Shown here: positions 44,990 to 53,793 of the stretch, one piece after another
Layout: the number at the start of each line of letters is the position of its first letter
How positions within the stretch are numbered: position 1 is the first letter of the stretch
Source: Paenalkalicoccus suaedae
GTDB lineage: Bacteria; Bacillota; Bacilli; Bacillales; Salisediminibacteriaceae
Length of the DNA stretch: 64,000 bases
Assembly (NCBI RefSeq): GCF_006965545.2
Contig: NZ_CP041372.2
Span: 3,410,001 to 3,474,000, forward strand
Direction: 5' to 3'
The notes under the pieces: generated by a model
What the model was told of the DNA's origin: nothing
The model's database searches: none
What the model saw: only the letters and a program-made list of their open reading frames with translations
Made by a program: the position numbers and the translations under genes

Positions 44990-47020
44990 CTATCGATATA
45001 AAACGAGCTCACCCTGCGTATTTAGCCTGGCTCGTATGTTTACTTCCTCTTTCACTATTTTAAACGTGTGCTTACCAACTATAATCACTACATCAGGATG
45101 ACAGGTAGCGATCTCAATGACACCCTCATCGTCAGTTTGAACAATCGTTGGAACTCCTGCAGGAGAGCCTGCCTGTTCAAGCTCCACTCCTTTCTTGCCA
45201 ATTAGGCGCCCCCCAATTGCTTTCCCATTAACCTTTATTTTACCTCCAGCCTCCACATTCGTATGAATAGAACCTTTGCCTAGAATTATCACGTCGCCTC
45301 TTGCGGTGATAGTACTATTCATTGCGTAATTAATTTTCACATGAGCAGAAGATTGAGACGGCACCGAGATATAATCTAGCAGTGCCGCGGCTTCCTGATG
45401 AAGCTCTTCCATTTCTTGAATCGTCTGAAATCCTTTTGAATGAAATTTAAGAAGACCCATTTCAATTTGGTTCGCAAATGTTTTCCACCTTTTGTCTATT
45501 TTATGTTCTAGAGAATAGATGGTTCCTACAAGCTTGGCAGATGAATGAAGTAATTTTTTGTTAGATGATTCTAATAGCAACTTGATCACAGGATTTAAAC
45601 TTCCGTGTTGCTTCATAATTTCAATAAACTTTTGATTTTTAGCCAATTGCTTGATCGATTGAAGGCATAGCACATAATGATCAACAAAAGGTTGTAGTTG
45701 CTTGTTTAATTCAGCATAAGAGGAATTATCCTTACCTGCCACAAGAGAGCCTCTGATTACATTCCCGTTGATGGTAATATCGCTTTTTGCTTGTATGATT
45801 CCTTGCATCACATGACGATAAATGGCAACTTGTCCTTCTGCATGGACGAGCATATCCTCGTTAATGCTTCCTAACACTTCTACATCTCCAATAAAATGAA
45901 TATTTCCGCTAGAGACCTCCACATCACCTCGGTGCGTCAGCTTTGGCATGATTGATATCTTAACCGTTCTTCCGAGTCTTTCGATGTGAGGTCTACCACT
46001 TTGTGTCGTAACTACCTTTTGTTCTTGATCCACAAATTCGACGCCGTTACCTGGCTTTACGATGACGGGATGACCATCGCTAGCTTTTAAGACATCTCCA
46101 TAAAGACTGCGCCCGTCCTCTCCTTTTGTCGGTTCAACAACCGTACCTAATACTTCTCCTTCTTTTAGAGATGGGATATATGAGGACTCTCTAAAATCAG
46201 CCGTCCCGTCTGTATTTTCTAAGAAAGGTAGAGAGCGCTCAGACATATCAATTAAAAACGTGACGTCCCCGTCCTTACCATGCTTAGGTTGCTCTCCCTC
46301 TGCAATAACAATCGTGAGAGATAAAGTCGCTGCGCAGGCCTGTTTAATGGCATCGTGATTTATTCCATGTACAATTCCCATCAAGTCTAACTGTTTACAT
46401 ACATCGTTCTCTGAAAGCTGATTATTTACTTGTTCGTTCTGATGAATGGATAGGTTAAGCGTGTGAGTTGGTAACTCATCTTTAAGACTTGGTATATAAT
46501 ACTTACCTGGGTTAACACGGAGGGAGACTTGTTGCTTTGCCTCATCTAAACGAACGCTCCAGGTCGTTTCAACGGCAGTTGGTGAGAGATCAAACGTAAT
46601 CCTGTCTCCTTCTGTTAAAGCTGTTCTCCCTTTTACTTGCTTGTCATTTTTATAAACAGTGATCTCATCTGGAACGACGAGAATTGGTTTAACGGTAGGC
46701 GATGCTTGGAACTGGATGTGTCCGTCTTTTATCCACACCCTACCTGTTAAATGAGTGTGAGTTTCTCGTTTAATAGGATCGACTTCTCCCGAGCCAACTC
46801 CAACCTTATCTAAAATCCAATCCTCCCAATTATCCCGTTGCTTTTTTGTTATTTTAACCTTTGCCTTTTGCTTTTTAACTCCCCAATATTTAGTCGATTC
46901 ATTTTGAATAACAACAATATCAGCTTCACTTTGATTAATGTCAAGCTCTGCTAAGCCGAGTTGAATAGCTTGAGCGACTGTGTCACCTTCGAATATATCT
47001 AAACGTGTTTTAGTAGCCAT
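44990..47020 (-). CDS. FapA-family protein (DUF342 polymer-forming scaffold)
   Basis: The 676-residue cytosolic protein has an N-terminal Jag-N/FapA-N-like segment (about 1-60), then the DUF342 core with a right-handed beta-helix (VHAEGQVAIYRHVMQGIIQA, TINGNVIRGSLVAG), an intervening coiled coil (about 435-560) and further beta-helix turns (GDVIILGKGSIHTNVEAG). FapA-type proteins are linked to cell-surface signalling and flagellar function and resemble bactofilin-like polymers; function in this organism is unknown. GGAGG lies before ATG 47020. Monocistronic. Confidence 0.85.
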   Translation of the reverse strand: MATKTRLDIFEGDTVAQAIQLGLAELDINQSEADIVVIQNESTKYWGVKKQKAKVKITKKQRDNWEDWILDKVGVGSGEVDPIKRETHTHLTGRVWIKDGHIQFQASPTVKPILVVPDEITVYKNDKQVKGRTALTEGDRITFDLSPTAVETTWSVRLDEAKQQVSLRVNPGKYYIPSLKDELPTHTLNLSIHQNEQVNNQLSENDVCKQLDLMGIVHGINHDAIKQACAATLSLTIVIAEGEQPKHGKDGDVTFLIDMSERSLPFLENTDGTADFRESSYIPSLKEGEVLGTVVEPTKGEDGRSLYGDVLKASDGHPVIVKPGNGVEFVDQEQKVVTTQSGRPHIERLGRTVKISIMPKLTHRGDVEVSSGNIHFIGDVEVLGSINEDMLVHAEGQVAIYRHVMQGIIQAKSDITINGNVIRGSLVAGKDNSSYAELNKQLQPFVDHYVLCLQSIKQLAKNQKFIEIMKQHGSLNPVIKLLLESSNKKLLHSSAKLVGTIYSLEHKIDKRWKTFANQIEMGLLKFHSKGFQTIQEMEELHQEAAALLDYISVPSQSSAHVKINYAMNSTITARGDVIILGKGSIHTNVEAGGKIKVNGKAIGGRLIGKKGVELEQAGSPAGVPTIVQTDDEGVIEIATCHPDVVIIVGKHTFKIVKEEVNIRARLNTQGELVLYR

Positions 47021-47339
47021 TTTATCCCCCTCCTTTTACATCTCCTAAAATACTTTACGATAATGTGAGACGGTTAATGGTACATTCATGTATATAGAAT
47101 TATGCAACTGAATAATAGTAGTCATGAAATTAATAATCTTATTTAGATGCTCACCTTCATCTTACTTCTTCAGCATGTATCCTGTCTAGATAGATAGTAC
47201 TATTTTTCAGAATATTGAGCTAATTATTATTAGGTTTATTTAACTGGGAATTTTATTGATAATAAACAGGATCATGATGCAAAAAAAAAAAGAGCTACCT
47301 TGATTTAAAAAAGGCTCTCGTTTTTCTCGAAGATAAGGG
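47021..47339. other. Spacer between FapA and a small membrane-protein gene
   Basis: AT-rich upstream region of the FapA gene; apart from the terminator at 47281 I see no gene, array or hairpin. Confidence 0.4.
47281..47322 (-). terminator. Terminator of the small membrane-protein gene
   Basis: On the minus strand AGAGCCTT pairs with AAGGTAGCTCT loosely and a run of about eleven T follows. Confidence 0.7.
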
Positions 47340-47633
47340 TTAAGCATTCTCATGATTTGTTGTCTGCTTATCCGCATTTGTAATACGTTTGAAGAAGAGA
47401 AGGAATAGTGCCACTAAGCCAGCGATAAGAGTTACCAGGCCGACGCTGAAAAAGGCATTCGTATATTTACCAACCGCGATCTCATAAATAGACATGTCTA
47501 TAGAGCTGTATGGACTAAGGATCACGTAGTCCGCTAGCATAATTCCATAATAGACACTAGAGAATAGTAAAATGATGCCTATTAATGATGTCAAAACACT
47601 GAGAAAAGCGTAAAACTTAGTGTTATTATCCAC
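47340..47633 (-). CDS. Two-TM membrane protein of unknown function
   Basis: The 97-residue product has helices at about 10-33 and 57-82, a short Tyr-rich extracytoplasmic loop and a basic then polar C-terminus. The start is a GTG at 47633 with AGGGGGC upstream. No family recognised; monocistronic. Confidence 0.65.
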   Translation of the reverse strand: MDNNTKFYAFLSVLTSLIGIILLFSSVYYGIMLADYVILSPYSSIDMSIYEIAVGKYTNAFFSVGLVTLIAGLVALFLLFFKRITNADKQTTNHENA

Positions 47634-47885
47634 TGTGGGAGCCCCCTACAAAGAGTTATTTGACTTTAGTATAGTCGCTAGAGAAGGAAAAAGATAGAAA
47701 TATTTAGGTTGTTATTAGGGGGAGTGATTGGGATAGTAATAGCGTAAACGTACTTTCATTAGAAATATCATACGTGTATTGAAGTACTTATAAAACAAGG
47801 TAACCAAGTGCCAGCTGTCTCCGCGTAACACTTATATTTAATGGGAGGTATAGGTTTGAGGTAGAGTTTTGTTTCTCGTTCTGGT

Positions 47886-47945
47886 TTTATGCTCCCTATT
47901 TGAGAGTTATGTGCCGCATTTTGGAGTTATGGACTTCGCTACTCC
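47886..47945. repeat. 20-bp array GTTATG(T/G)NCC (three units)
   Basis: TTTATGCTCC, GTTATGTGCC and GTTATGGACT start at 47886, 47906 and 47926, exactly 20 bp apart, ending in a GGACTTCGCTACTCC tail. A junction box (AACCAAGTGCCAGCTGTCTCC) lies at 47803. A longer copy with the same ending is at 51313. Confidence 0.85.
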
Positions 47946-47986
47946 GATAGACAGAACTTTCGCCTAGTGTGACACCCTAGTTAAAC

Positions 47987-48021
47987 AAAAAACGCGAAGA
48001 GTCCTCCTCTCTTCGCGTTTT
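47987..48021 (-). terminator. Terminator of the first ECF/anti-sigma operon
   Basis: AAAACGCGAAGAG pairs perfectly with CTCTTCGCGTTTT. Confidence 0.9.
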
Positions 48022-48042
48022 AGATGGTACTTAATAGATAAG

Positions 48043-48960
48043 TTAATCCTCTTGTCCTTCCAATCCTTCTCCCGTATCCGTCCATATCCATTCATCAAAG
48101 ATGACGTCTCTTACTGATGCCCATCCTTCGGCAGCTTCCTGAGTAAATGTACCGTTAATCATAAAATAGTTGTCTTCATGCTTGCCGAAATACGTTTCTG
48201 AACCTAAATTATCCTCATCTGACGCTGCAACTTGAAGCTCCTCTATCCAAGCCGCAGCGTTCGCTAAGTAATCATCGCCTAAATAGGTCATCTGAATATC
48301 GCCTTCCCATTGTGCAAACTGCTCGCCATGGTTACTTAAGATCTCGTCTGTTAAAGGCTCCTCTACGTAGGTTATGGTTGCTCGAATCAGCACACCATCC
48401 ATCTCACGCAAAAACGTTCCGACAGTCGCAGCCTCTTCCTCTATATATTCAAATTCTCCCTCAAACCCCTCCGGCACATACGTAATGAATGGCGCCATTT
48501 CGGAGCTGACCAACTGATACGTATCCGTCTGCTCCATGCCTTCTTGCATCGTCACGATTTCCTTCGTCTCTGGCGCGTCGATTTCGACCGCGGGCTCCGT
48601 ATCCTCCACTTCTGGCTCGTTGGCATCGTCAATTCCTTCATTATCAACGACTTCATTCTCTACCCCGTTATCCTCCATCGCCTCATTCTCCACGTCTACA
48701 TTATTTTCACCCGGCTCATTATCTCCAGGCACTGGCGTCGTGTCGCCGCCGAGCTCGCTCAAGACGAGGATGCCGCCGATCGACGCTGCGACGAGGGTGC
48801 CCGCGACGCCTGCGGCAATCTTTTTGCCGCCCTTCTGACCGCTGCCGTGCTTACGCGCCTCGCTGATGCCAGCCATCGCCCGCTCCAAGCTCCTGTCGTG
48901 CGCACGTTTTGGCACGCGAATCTGCATGTTTTTGAGCTCCTTCTCGATCTTTTTCGTCAT
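48043..48960 (-). CDS. Membrane anti-sigma factor-like protein, paralogue 1
   Basis: The 305-residue protein has a basic cytosolic N-terminus (about 1-46), one TM helix (about 47-68), a long acidic Asn/Glu linker (about 70-135) and an extracytoplasmic domain with PFITYVPEGFEGEFEYIEEE and the C-terminal EWIWTDTGEGL. Gene order and a four-base overlap with the ECF sigma gene mark it as the cognate regulator that would hold the sigma factor at the membrane. The extracellular domain is shared with the products of 49841 and 62349. No zinc-binding HxxxCxxC is present, so binding differs from ZAS anti-sigma factors. Confidence 0.82.
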   Translation of the reverse strand: MTKKIEKELKNMQIRVPKRAHDRSLERAMAGISEARKHGSGQKGGKKIAAGVAGTLVAASIGGILVLSELGGDTTPVPGDNEPGENNVDVENEAMEDNGVENEVVDNEGIDDANEPEVEDTEPAVEIDAPETKEIVTMQEGMEQTDTYQLVSSEMAPFITYVPEGFEGEFEYIEEEAATVGTFLREMDGVLIRATITYVEEPLTDEILSNHGEQFAQWEGDIQMTYLGDDYLANAAAWIEELQVAASDEDNLGSETYFGKHEDNYFMINGTFTQEAAEGWASVRDVIFDEWIWTDTGEGLEGQED

Positions 48961-49499
48961 GCCTCTCCCACCTTTCTAGCCAAAATCTCCGCAAGCTTCT
49001 TACTCGCCCTCGACTGCATCGCCTTGACAGAAAATACGGTCCGACGCATCACCTTTGCGGTCTCCATTAACGAGCAGCCATGGATAAAACGGAGTGACAG
49101 CACGGTACGATGATCCTCGCTTAACAGTTTCATTGCTTCTTTTAGATCGTCATCTCCCGCTAACACTTCCTCTTCAGCTGACTGGGCATATGCGGTTGTT
49201 TTTGCTTCTATTTCATCTGTTGCAACGGTTTTATCTCGCGCCTTTTTACGTAAGTAGTCGGTTGTTACGTTACGACTAATGGTAAACAGCCACGTTTTAA
49301 ATGAGGACTTACCTTTAAACTGGTGCAGGCTTCGCGCCATTTTCCAAAAGACGTCCTGTAGAATCTCCTCTGCATCATGATGGTTGTGGACCTGCATGTA
49401 CGCGTAGCTGTAGATGTGCTGCACGTAGCGTCCGTGTAGCTCGCGGAGTGCGTCGTCGTCGCCATCAAGTGCGAGTTTAACCAATTGTTCATCCTCCAT
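48957..49499 (-). CDS. ECF-type RNA polymerase sigma factor, copy 1
   Basis: The 180-residue sigma factor has region 2 (LHGRYVQHIYSYAYMQV, AEEILQDVFWKMARSL, FKTWLFTISRNVTTDYLRKK) and region 4 (SEDHRTVLSLRFIHGCSL then AKVMRRTVFSVKAMQSRA). It redirects RNA polymerase to envelope-stress promoters. ATG 49499 is preferred over 49502 and 49520 because GAGGTGA lies just upstream. It overlaps its anti-sigma gene by four bases. A TTAGACG motif (CGTCTAA on the coding strand) at 49529 is shared with two other loci. Confidence 0.93.
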   Translation of the reverse strand: MEDEQLVKLALDGDDDALRELHGRYVQHIYSYAYMQVHNHHDAEEILQDVFWKMARSLHQFKGKSSFKTWLFTISRNVTTDYLRKKARDKTVATDEIEAKTTAYAQSAEEEVLAGDDDLKEAMKLLSEDHRTVLSLRFIHGCSLMETAKVMRRTVFSVKAMQSRASKKLAEILARKVGEA

Positions 49500-49528
49500 C
49501 ATCGTCACCTCACTTTTCATTCACTTTA

Positions 49529-49535
49529 TTAGACG
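49529..49535 (-). promoter_or_regulatory. Shared CGTCTAA motif, candidate ECF -10 element (copy 1)
   Basis: CGTCTAA on the minus strand lies 30 bp before the start codon, with an A-run AAAAAAAC about 24 bp further upstream. The same pair occurs before 50572 and 63708. CGTC is the usual -10 core of ECF promoters; the upstream spacing is not a standard -35 distance. Confidence 0.5.
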
Positions 49536-49567
49536 CTTAGGATTTGGAAAGGAGTCGTTGTTTTTTT

Positions 49568-49788
49568 AAGGTTAAGTTCAAGGATAAGGTCAAGTGCGGG
49601 CGCCATTACTTCCATTCTGGAGGTCAAGTGCGAGCACCTCCGGCGCCCCTGCGCTCTGGGAGTGTCTTTCCTGAGGCGCTACTTCAACTATTTCGCCCGG
49701 CCATAGGCCGTGCGAAAGGATTTTCAGATACGCGAGTTCCCCTCTAGGAGACCACTCCCGCCGCTCCGGAGCGCCTTCAGTGACGGGT
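49568..49788 (+). repeat. Hairpin repeat family H1, copy 5
   Basis: The apical stem TTTCGCCCGGCC / GGCCGTGCGAAA encloses only three bases. The left end shows partial duplication (AAGTGCGGGCGCC and AAGTGCGAGCACC), as in copy 2. The flanks GTCTTTCCTGAGGCGCTA and CCCCTCTAGGAG are conserved. Confidence 0.85.
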
Positions 49789-49800
49789 ATAGAATGAATA

Positions 49801-49832
49801 AAACAGAGAAGCGTTTGTTGACTTCTCTGTTT
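49801..49832 (-). terminator. Terminator of the orphan anti-sigma-like gene
   Basis: AAACAGAGAAG pairs perfectly with CTTCTCTGTTT across a ten-base loop. Confidence 0.85.
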
Positions 49833-49840
49833 ACGTATTG

Positions 49841-50572
49841 CTATAAGGGTCGCAACTTTTCTCCCGTATCGGTCCAGATCCATTCGTTGACTAGTGAATT
49901 TCGCTCTCTATTTCCCCATTCTTCCGAGCCCATTGATGGAAATGAACCATGGATAACGACATGATTATCTTTGTGAGAGCTAATATACGTGGAAGATGAC
50001 CACCCATCTTCTGACCAAGTCCAAATATGGTAGTCGGTCCAGTCATCTTCATTTAACTCCGAAACGTTGACTTCTCCTCCGACATTATTCTTACGTATCT
50101 CTTCATGGTAAGTGTGAAAGACTTCCTCCGTAAGTGGCTCTTCTACGTACGTGAGTGTAACCTCTCTATAGAAGTCACTTTCATTCGTTGAGAACGCTCC
50201 AATCGTGATTCCCTCTTCTTCATCATAGGTGAATTCCCCTTCATACTCTTCTGGTAGATAAGTAATGAATGGAGCCGTTTCAGGAGCGAGACGTTTAAAC
50301 GTGTACATAATAGGCACCCCATCTCTTAGCGCCTCAATTTCTTGAAAAGGTGGTGCATCGTGAGCTTCTTCTAAGTTCATAGCGTTCTCGGAGTTATCAT
50401 CTACTAACTCGTTTTCAACTACCAGTAAATTCTCCTCTATATAGGTTTCTTCTGCTACCTCGCTTGTGGAATCAAACTCTTTTTCAACTGCTAATCCAGC
50501 TAGCAACGCTATTGTAACTACACCTACTCCGATCACGACCTTATTTCTATTATTTGTTTTATGATGTAGCAT
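49841..50572 (-). CDS. Orphan membrane protein related to the anti-sigma factors, paralogue 2
   Basis: The 243-residue protein has only about 12 cytosolic residues before its TM helix (about 12-27), an acidic linker and the same extracellular domain as the 48043 product (PFITYLPEEYEGEFTYDEEE and EWIWTDTGEKL). Without the cytosolic sigma-binding segment it cannot act as a classic anti-sigma factor; it may be an accessory sensor or a target of the ECF regulon. A CGTCTAA motif 30 bp upstream suggests control by the neighbouring sigma factor. AAAGGGGG precedes ATG 50572. Confidence 0.8.
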   Translation of the reverse strand: MLHHKTNNRNKVVIGVGVVTIALLAGLAVEKEFDSTSEVAEETYIEENLLVVENELVDDNSENAMNLEEAHDAPPFQEIEALRDGVPIMYTFKRLAPETAPFITYLPEEYEGEFTYDEEEGITIGAFSTNESDFYREVTLTYVEEPLTEEVFHTYHEEIRKNNVGGEVNVSELNEDDWTDYHIWTWSEDGWSSSTYISSHKDNHVVIHGSFPSMGSEEWGNRERNSLVNEWIWTDTGEKLRPL

Positions 50573-50601
50573 GTATTGTCCCCCTTTAACCTATCACCTA
50601 C

Positions 50602-50608
50602 TTAGACG
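50602..50608 (-). promoter_or_regulatory. Shared CGTCTAA motif, candidate ECF -10 element (copy 2)
   Basis: CGTCTAA precedes the orphan paralogue at the same distance as in the two ECF operons, with CTAAAAAC about 23 bp upstream. Confidence 0.5.
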
Positions 50609-50659
50609 TTATTACTGGGCATGAGATACATGTTTTTAGAAAGTATATGGAAATTCGAG

Positions 50660-50890
50660 AAGTCTGCCTTAAAAGAAGTAGTGCGTAAATAGTGTGAAGT
50701 AACACGTAAATTGCTCAAATTAACGTGGAACGAGCTAGAAACAGCATGAAAACTAGTAAAAGTAAGTCGCAAAAAAGAATTAATGCAGAAGTGTGGAGAA
50801 ACAAAGCGAAAAGTAGAAGAAGTTGAACGGAAAGAAATAGAAGTAACACGCATTAGTAGAGAAGTAATGCGTAATGTACGAAAACCAAGT
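50660..50890 (-). repeat. Composite TTACTTCT element, copy 2 (minus orientation)
   Basis: Although the sequence is the most diverged of the five, the minus strand keeps word spacings 21, 21, 21, 21, 18, 63 and 21 bp. The central block has TTC words 11, 10 and 11 bp apart. Long open frames here result from spacings divisible by three. Confidence 0.85.
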
Positions 50891-50920
50891 CCCAACTTAA
50901 ATGAAGCTACAGTAGATGAA

Positions 50921-50947
50921 AAAAACCTCCCTAAAAAGGAAGGTTTA
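50921..50947 (-). terminator. Terminator of the small ORF at 50945
   Basis: AAACCTTCC pairs with GGGAGGTTT on the minus strand and TTTTTC follows. Confidence 0.7.
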
Positions 50948-51085
50948 GTATGGCTTAAATGTGCCAGCTAATCGTTTTTTGTATCGTTCTAGTTTTGTAA
51001 TTTTACGAATCGTAATGACAGAAAGAATCGCTGTTATAACGAGCATCCATTCGTGAGCTTCTCCACGGTTATCTATGATATTCAT
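50945..51085 (-). CDS. Tiny membrane protein (46 residues)
   Basis: ATG 51085 has AGGAGGG eight to nine bases upstream. The product has a polar start, one TM helix (about 12-28) and a strongly basic tail (RKITKLERYKKRLAG). A terminator overlaps its stop. It is too short for family recognition, but expression signals at both ends support it. Confidence 0.65.
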   Translation of the reverse strand: MNIIDNRGEAHEWMLVITAILSVITIRKITKLERYKKRLAGTFKPY

Positions 51086-51312
51086 TCGTATAAACCCTCC
51101 TAGTTACTCCCATTTTAACATGTTTTGGCGATAGTTGCTGGAGGGTTTGGTTATTTGTCAAAAGGTTTATTAATGGCTGGCTTTTGATTCGCTTAGTTTT
51201 TTTCTTCTATAGTAATGATATTGACCTTTCATTGGTGCTTGAGAGCAAGAGTATGAAGTGCCGGCTGCCTCTATGTGACACTTTTTATTTGTGGGTGTGT
51301 ATGAGCAGCTAA

Positions 51313-51428
51313 CTTATGAGTTTTACTTGGAGGTTATGTTCCTAATACTGGAGTTATGTTCCCTGTTTGAAAGTTATGTTCCACATTTTAGTTTTATGTG
51401 CCTTATTGAGGATTTATGGACTTCCCAC
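51313..51428. repeat. 20-bp array GTTATGTTCC (six units)
   Basis: (G/T/C)TTATG words start at 51313, 51333 (as GTTATG), 51353, 51373, 51393 and 51413, exactly 20 bp apart, ending GGACTTCCCACTCCGG like the array at 47886. A junction-box-like AAGTGCCGGCTGCCTC lies at 51258. Confidence 0.88.
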
Positions 51429-51448
51429 TCCGGTCTATAACGATGAAG

Positions 51449-51479
51449 AAAGCACCCTCGCGATTTGCGAGGGTGCTTT
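51449..51479 (-). terminator. Terminator of the amidase gene
   Basis: AAAGCACCCTCGC pairs perfectly with GCGAGGGTGCTTT around five bases. Confidence 0.9.
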
Positions 51480-51486
51480 GGCTTAC

Positions 51487-52875
51487 TTATCTTCTGTAGT
51501 AATTTACGATACCTTGGTACAGCGCTTCGGCTGAAGCTTCGCGGAATGCGGAAGTCTTCATACGCTCTGCTTCTGCTGGATTTGTCATAAATCCAAGTTC
51601 CACTAATGCAGAAGGAATACGCGTGTTACGGATAACGTAGAAGCCTTGCGTTTTTACGCCACGATTGACCGTATTAAGCTTATCAAGCATTTCTACTTGA
51701 AGCTCCTGCGCTAGGCGACGGCTGTCCGCTGCACGGTAAGTCGTATCATAAAATGTTTCTGATCCACGAGCAGACGTCGATGCCGCTGCATTTGCATGGA
51801 CACTGATAAAGATGTCTGCGTTTGAGTTGTTTGCCATACGTACACGATCCTGTAGGGATGGGAATACGTCTGTTGTACGAGTCATGAGTACTGTCGCACC
51901 AGCGTTTTGTAACTTACGCATTGTGCGCAGGCTGACATCAAGATTGATCTCTTTTTCCTGTAAACCATTTGCAACAGCACCTGGATCGGAGCCGCCATGG
52001 CCTGGATCAAGCATAATTACACGACCAGCTAGCGAGCCTGAGCCCGGTGGATATGTAACCGACAAATAGCTTGTAGAGACGTAGCCTCGGATATTATCGT
52101 TCGAAACGAGGGCCCAAGTGCCTACGAACTCGTGAATGTTTACTTCCGTCCCTCTTGTGATTGCACCTAGAGGAGCGTGCGATGTAGATGGATCTGGTCG
52201 AACATTTAACGTGTCTGAATTAATAACTGTTCCTTTTGCAATGGATCCAGATAGTCCTACAGAAGCAACCTCTGGACGGTATTCTGGATAAAGTGTACGA
52301 GCCATCATAAGAGAGAACTCTAGACGGTTGATTGTACGAGTTGGTCCGAATGTTCCGTCTGGGTAACCGCCAGTAATAGCGCTGTCACCTAAAATGCGGA
52401 TGCTTTGATAGTAGTAATGTGATGGTGGTACGTCAGTAAAGAATGAGCTACGAACACTTTCGTAGTTAAACGTACGTCCTAAAATGGCCGCCATTTCCTG
52501 GCGAGATAGTGTACGGTTTGGTTGGAACGTTCCGTCAGAATAACCTCCGATAAGGTTACGTTCAGCCATTGCCGCAATTTGTGGTCCTGCCCAATGTGTC
52601 GATGGGACGTCAGAGAAGGAGTTTCCACCTGCTCGTCCTTCGATTCCTAGTGCGCGAGCAATCATGACTGCTGCTTCTGCGCGTGTTACGTTTTGCTGTG
52701 GTCCAAATTGATTTGGCGCAACGCCTCTCACGATTCCGTCTTCTGCGAGCCTTAGGACTTCTACTTGATTCGCATCACTGAAGCGAGACGCTTCGGCAGA
52801 CTGCGGAGCAAAGCTAAGTCCAACGAGTGAAAACAGCATGGTGAGAGCCACCATTAATAATGTAAGTTTTCGCAT
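51487..52875 (-). CDS. SLH-anchored N-acetylmuramoyl-L-alanine amidase (Amidase_3)
   Basis: The 462-residue autolysin-type enzyme has a signal peptide (about 1-29), three SLH repeats (about 30-200), a bacterial SH3 domain (about 212-270, VINSDTLNVRPDPSTSH) and a zinc amidase domain (about 283-462) with metal ligands in MLDPGHGGSDPGA, the Glu of LQEKEINL and ISVHANAA, plus catalytic Glu in ALVELGFMTN. It cleaves the bond between muramic acid and L-Ala in peptidoglycan. ATG 52875 has GGAGGG upstream and is preferred over 52893. Confidence 0.95.
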   Translation of the reverse strand: MRKLTLLMVALTMLFSLVGLSFAPQSAEASRFSDANQVEVLRLAEDGIVRGVAPNQFGPQQNVTRAEAAVMIARALGIEGRAGGNSFSDVPSTHWAGPQIAAMAERNLIGGYSDGTFQPNRTLSRQEMAAILGRTFNYESVRSSFFTDVPPSHYYYQSIRILGDSAITGGYPDGTFGPTRTINRLEFSLMMARTLYPEYRPEVASVGLSGSIAKGTVINSDTLNVRPDPSTSHAPLGAITRGTEVNIHEFVGTWALVSNDNIRGYVSTSYLSVTYPPGSGSLAGRVIMLDPGHGGSDPGAVANGLQEKEINLDVSLRTMRKLQNAGATVLMTRTTDVFPSLQDRVRMANNSNADIFISVHANAAASTSARGSETFYDTTYRAADSRRLAQELQVEMLDKLNTVNRGVKTQGFYVIRNTRIPSALVELGFMTNPAEAERMKTSAFREASAEALYQGIVNYYRR

Positions 52876-52893
52876 AGTACCCTCCGTCTTCAT

Positions 52894-53785
52894 GTAATTG
52901 CTTCTTCGTTGTTAAACGAAAAAAGTCAGCGCACCATGGAATAGCGCTTTGCAATTATGCTACGGAGGCTTGTGCTAAGTAGCTTTGAATGGTAAACATT
53001 AGTAGTGGTTCACGATAGAGGATAACGTGACGTCTTGATTGCTAGCTTTAGTGAGTGCTACGATGCTGCGGTCCGGTGCGTTTGTCGTCAAACTGCAGGT
53101 TATTGGGCAATACGCGGTCCGGGCTGCATTCAGGTGTGTGTATCGGCGAGCGGTCACTGCTATCTCTCGATCATGAGTGGCCGAGCGTCAGTGTACGTGT
53201 GAAGGACGATCTCTGTTGATCGACTCATCGTACTTGCTGCGGTGGTCCGGTCTTTTGTATGTATAGGGGCAATTTGGGCATTTCAAAGAGGATATATCTT
53301 AGATGTGTGTGCGAATCATATCCGCTACCCGCGCCGTCCCCACGGTACAAGTGACAAAATCCGGACGGTGCCGCCTTTTGACGCGCAACAGTTGACCGTC
53401 CTTTGTTGAAAAAATTAGACGCTCTTAATGAGCTATAACCTAATTTATATGTGTGTAAACCTTGTGCTCTGTTCCATACAATTACATTGCTTTCCATGAT
53501 GCATCGTCAGTTTACCATAATTATCGAAACTTTCTTATGCTACGTTCGACATGTTTTTTGTAACACAATGGAAATATTAGGTGCGACTGCGGTCGCTGTG
53601 AGGCAATTTGTCGCATGGTTTACGGTGCTTTTTGAAGTGTCGTGCTTGTTTTTGGAGCTGGCATCGTATTTTGCAGATTGTGACACTTTGTTGAACGTGC
53701 GGCGAGATTTTTGTTGATTGTTGGTCAGGTTATGGTGGGGGGTTTTGTTTGGGTGCGTGTTACTACTGGGTTGCTATCTTCTTTT
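52894..53785. other. Long spacer upstream of the amidase gene without a credible gene
   Basis: Nearly 900 bp with a GC-richer core (about 53050-53410). Two weak ORFs (53225-53497 minus, 53451-53717 plus) lack ribosome binding sites and recognisable protein character. It is either a long leader, a decayed gene or an unrecognised RNA; I see no riboswitch consensus I know. Confidence 0.4.
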
Positions 53786-53793
53786 TTTGTGGC

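Noticed and set aside
52894-53450. ydaO/yuaA-type (c-di-AMP) riboswitch before the cell-wall amidase
   Set aside because: I looked for the conserved motifs on the minus strand and did not find them.
53225-53717. Two overlapping ORFs in the spacer before the amidase gene
   Set aside because: No ribosome binding sites and no recognisable protein character.
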